Source: DATKEK01 sp035512195 (GTDB lineage: Bacteria; Pseudomonadota; Gammaproteobacteria; Burkholderiales; Eutrophovitaceae). From it: DNA of 7,847 nt. A program made the translations under genes and the position numbers. Shown here piece after piece: positions 7,119 to 7,847 of this stretch. Location of the stretch: NCBI GenBank assembly GCA_035512195.1, contig DATKEK010000318.1, forward strand, positions 1-7,847, written 5' to 3'. Position 1 is the stretch's first letter, and each line of letters opens with the position of its first letter. Below the pieces are notes generated by a model. That model made no database searches. It saw nothing but the letters and a program-made list of their open reading frames with translations, and was not told where the DNA came from.

Positions 7119-7580
7119 CTACGCGCCTGTAAGCTTCTTGATCGAAAGCACGATCTTCTCGACGAAGCAGAGCAGCATGACGAGTGCGCCGCTGAAGATC
7201 GCCAGATAGACGAGCCCCCTGGAAAGCCCGCTCGCCGGGAGAACTTCCTCCCGGGCGTCGAGTGCGAGCACCGCGCCGTACCAGATCAGCACGGCCAGGA
7301 TTGCCACGACGATGACATCGAGCACGATCGAGGTGAGCGTCTTGACCCTGCCTTCCGGCCTGAGCAGCGCGACCGAGACGAAGCCTTCGTTTCTGACCAG
7401 TACGGCCGAGCCCACGAACGTCAGCCACAGCATGGCCAGCACGCTCACCTCGCCCGCCCAGGCGAGCGGGCGCTCGAGCAGGTAACGGAAGATCACCTGC
7501 GCGAAGTAAAGCCCGCTCATGACGAGCATCGCCACGACGATCAGGCCATAGGAAAGTTTTTCGAGCAGCCTGCTCAGCAC
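7119..7580 (-). CDS. dctQ: TRAP transporter small permease subunit (DctQ family)
   Basis: This 153-residue membrane protein has four predicted membrane helices, at about residues 9-28, 42-60, 83-105 and 122-142. The DctQ signature is clear: QVIFRYLLERPLAWAGEVS, then WLTFVGSAVLVRNEGFVSV. DctQ is the accessory membrane subunit that pairs with DctM in TRAP transporters. For the start I prefer GTG at 7580-7578, because GGGGAGGG (7593-7586) lies five bases before it. A longer form starting at GTG 7598 would add six residues (159 in all) but has only a poor ribosome binding site. The gene sits between dctP, 65 bases upstream, and dctM, six bases downstream. Confidence 0.93.
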   Translation of the reverse strand: MLSRLLEKLSYGLIVVAMLVMSGLYFAQVIFRYLLERPLAWAGEVSVLAMLWLTFVGSAVLVRNEGFVSVALLRPEGRVKTLTSIVLDVIVVAILAVLIWYGAVLALDAREEVLPASGLSRGLVYLAIFSGALVMLLCFVEKIVLSIKKLTGA

Positions 7581-7585
7581 ACGCG

Positions 7586-7593
7586 CCCTCCCC
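7586..7593 (-). promoter_or_regulatory. Ribosome binding site that decides the dctQ start
   Basis: GGGGAGGG on the minus strand is separated by five bases (CGCGT) from the GTG at 7580-7578. It would lie inside the coding sequence if translation began at the upstream GTG at 7598, so it favours the shorter DctQ. Confidence 0.6.
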
Positions 7594-7645
7594 TGCACCC
7601 TGTCTGCTGGTCCGCCGGCCGCCGCGAGGGCCGCCGCCGGTTCCG

Positions 7646-7847
7646 CTATCTGGCCTTGTTCACTTCCTCGAGTATCCAGTCCACGTCCATGCCGATCATC
7701 TCCGGGATCTCGACATAGAGCGGCTCGACCGCCTTCTTGAAGCCGGCCTTGTCGGCGACCGCGTTCACCTGCATGCCCCGGGCCTTGAGCGCGTCGAGGG
7801 TTTCCATCTCGACCTTCTCGAAATTCGCACGGCTCCAGGGCACGACT
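7646..7847 (-). CDS. dctP: TRAP transporter solute-binding protein, C-terminal end (DctP family), partial
   Basis: Only the last 66 or so residues are in the window, ending at a TAG (7648-7646); the start lies beyond the right edge. The visible part, including LDALKARGMQVNAVAD, FKKAVEPLYVEI and a short helical tail ending in NKAR, resembles the C-terminal helices of DctP-type periplasmic binding proteins. The order binding protein, small permease, large permease supports the call. It would capture the substrate in the periplasm and hand it to DctQM. Ligand-binding residues, such as the conserved arginine that holds a carboxylate, are outside the window. A GTG at 7843 is internal and is not the start. 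Confidence 0.85.
   Translation of the reverse strand, partial: VVPWSRANFEKVEMETLDALKARGMQVNAVADKAGFKKAVEPLYVEIPEMIGMDVDWILEEVNKAR

Noticed and set aside
5944..7428. A 494-residue minus-strand open frame overlapping dctM and dctQ
   Set aside because: It is a frame-shifted shadow of both TRAP permease genes, extremely Arg-rich and without recognisable domains.
7615..7640. GC-rich inverted repeat between dctP and dctQ as a terminator or attenuator
   Set aside because: Only five pairs (CCGGC with GCCGG) form around a 16-base loop, and the rest looks like a GGCCGCCGC direct repeat expected by chance in GC-rich DNA. It is too weak to call.

Overview
The window looks like chromosomal DNA from a GC-rich proteobacterium. 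TRAP carbon-uptake genes, an enolase-superfamily enzyme, a secreted cyclase-family hydrolase and a large PAS/GAF/GGDEF/EAL protein are typical of Beta- or Alphaproteobacteria. Burkholderiales-like is my guess, from gene style only. I see no rRNA, tRNA, CRISPR array, insertion sequence or phage gene. Coding density is high and no gene-free stretch exceeds 300 bases.

Layout. Positions 1-855 (minus strand, 3' end outside the window) encode the first 285 residues of a mandelate racemase/muconate lactonizing enzyme-type protein. A 244-bp divergent spacer (856-1099) follows. Positions 1100-4597 (plus) encode a soluble 1165-residue signalling protein, REC-PAS-PAS-PAS-GAF-GGDEF-EAL. Its EAL domain is intact, its GGDEF motif is degenerate, and the RxxD site next to that motif is kept. 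Positions 4695-5717 (plus) encode an exported cyclase-family (PF04199-type) metal hydrolase with a strong ribosome binding site and a good candidate sigma70 promoter. A 105-bp convergent spacer with two hairpins (5718-5822) separates it from a minus-strand TRAP transporter operon entering from the right edge: solute-binding protein (partial), small permease dctQ, large permease dctM.

How they may work together (inference). The TRAP binding protein and the cyclase-like hydrolase would both act in the periplasm: the hydrolase could open or trim a substrate there, and the TRAP system would import the product. The enolase-superfamily enzyme, probably a dehydratase or racemase of an acid-sugar-like compound, would act in the cytoplasm. 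The REC-PAS-GAF-GGDEF-EAL protein would lower cyclic di-GMP in response to phosphorylation and to ligands or redox state sensed by its PAS/GAF domains. Its first PAS domain carries a histidine at the position of the FixL haem ligand, which makes oxygen or redox sensing a testable idea. Its link to the catabolic genes may be only positional.

I found no clear evidence of an undescribed system. The most unusual points are the export signal on the cyclase-like enzyme beside a TRAP operon, the KxN active-site variant of the enolase-family enzyme, and the sensory make-up of the EAL protein.
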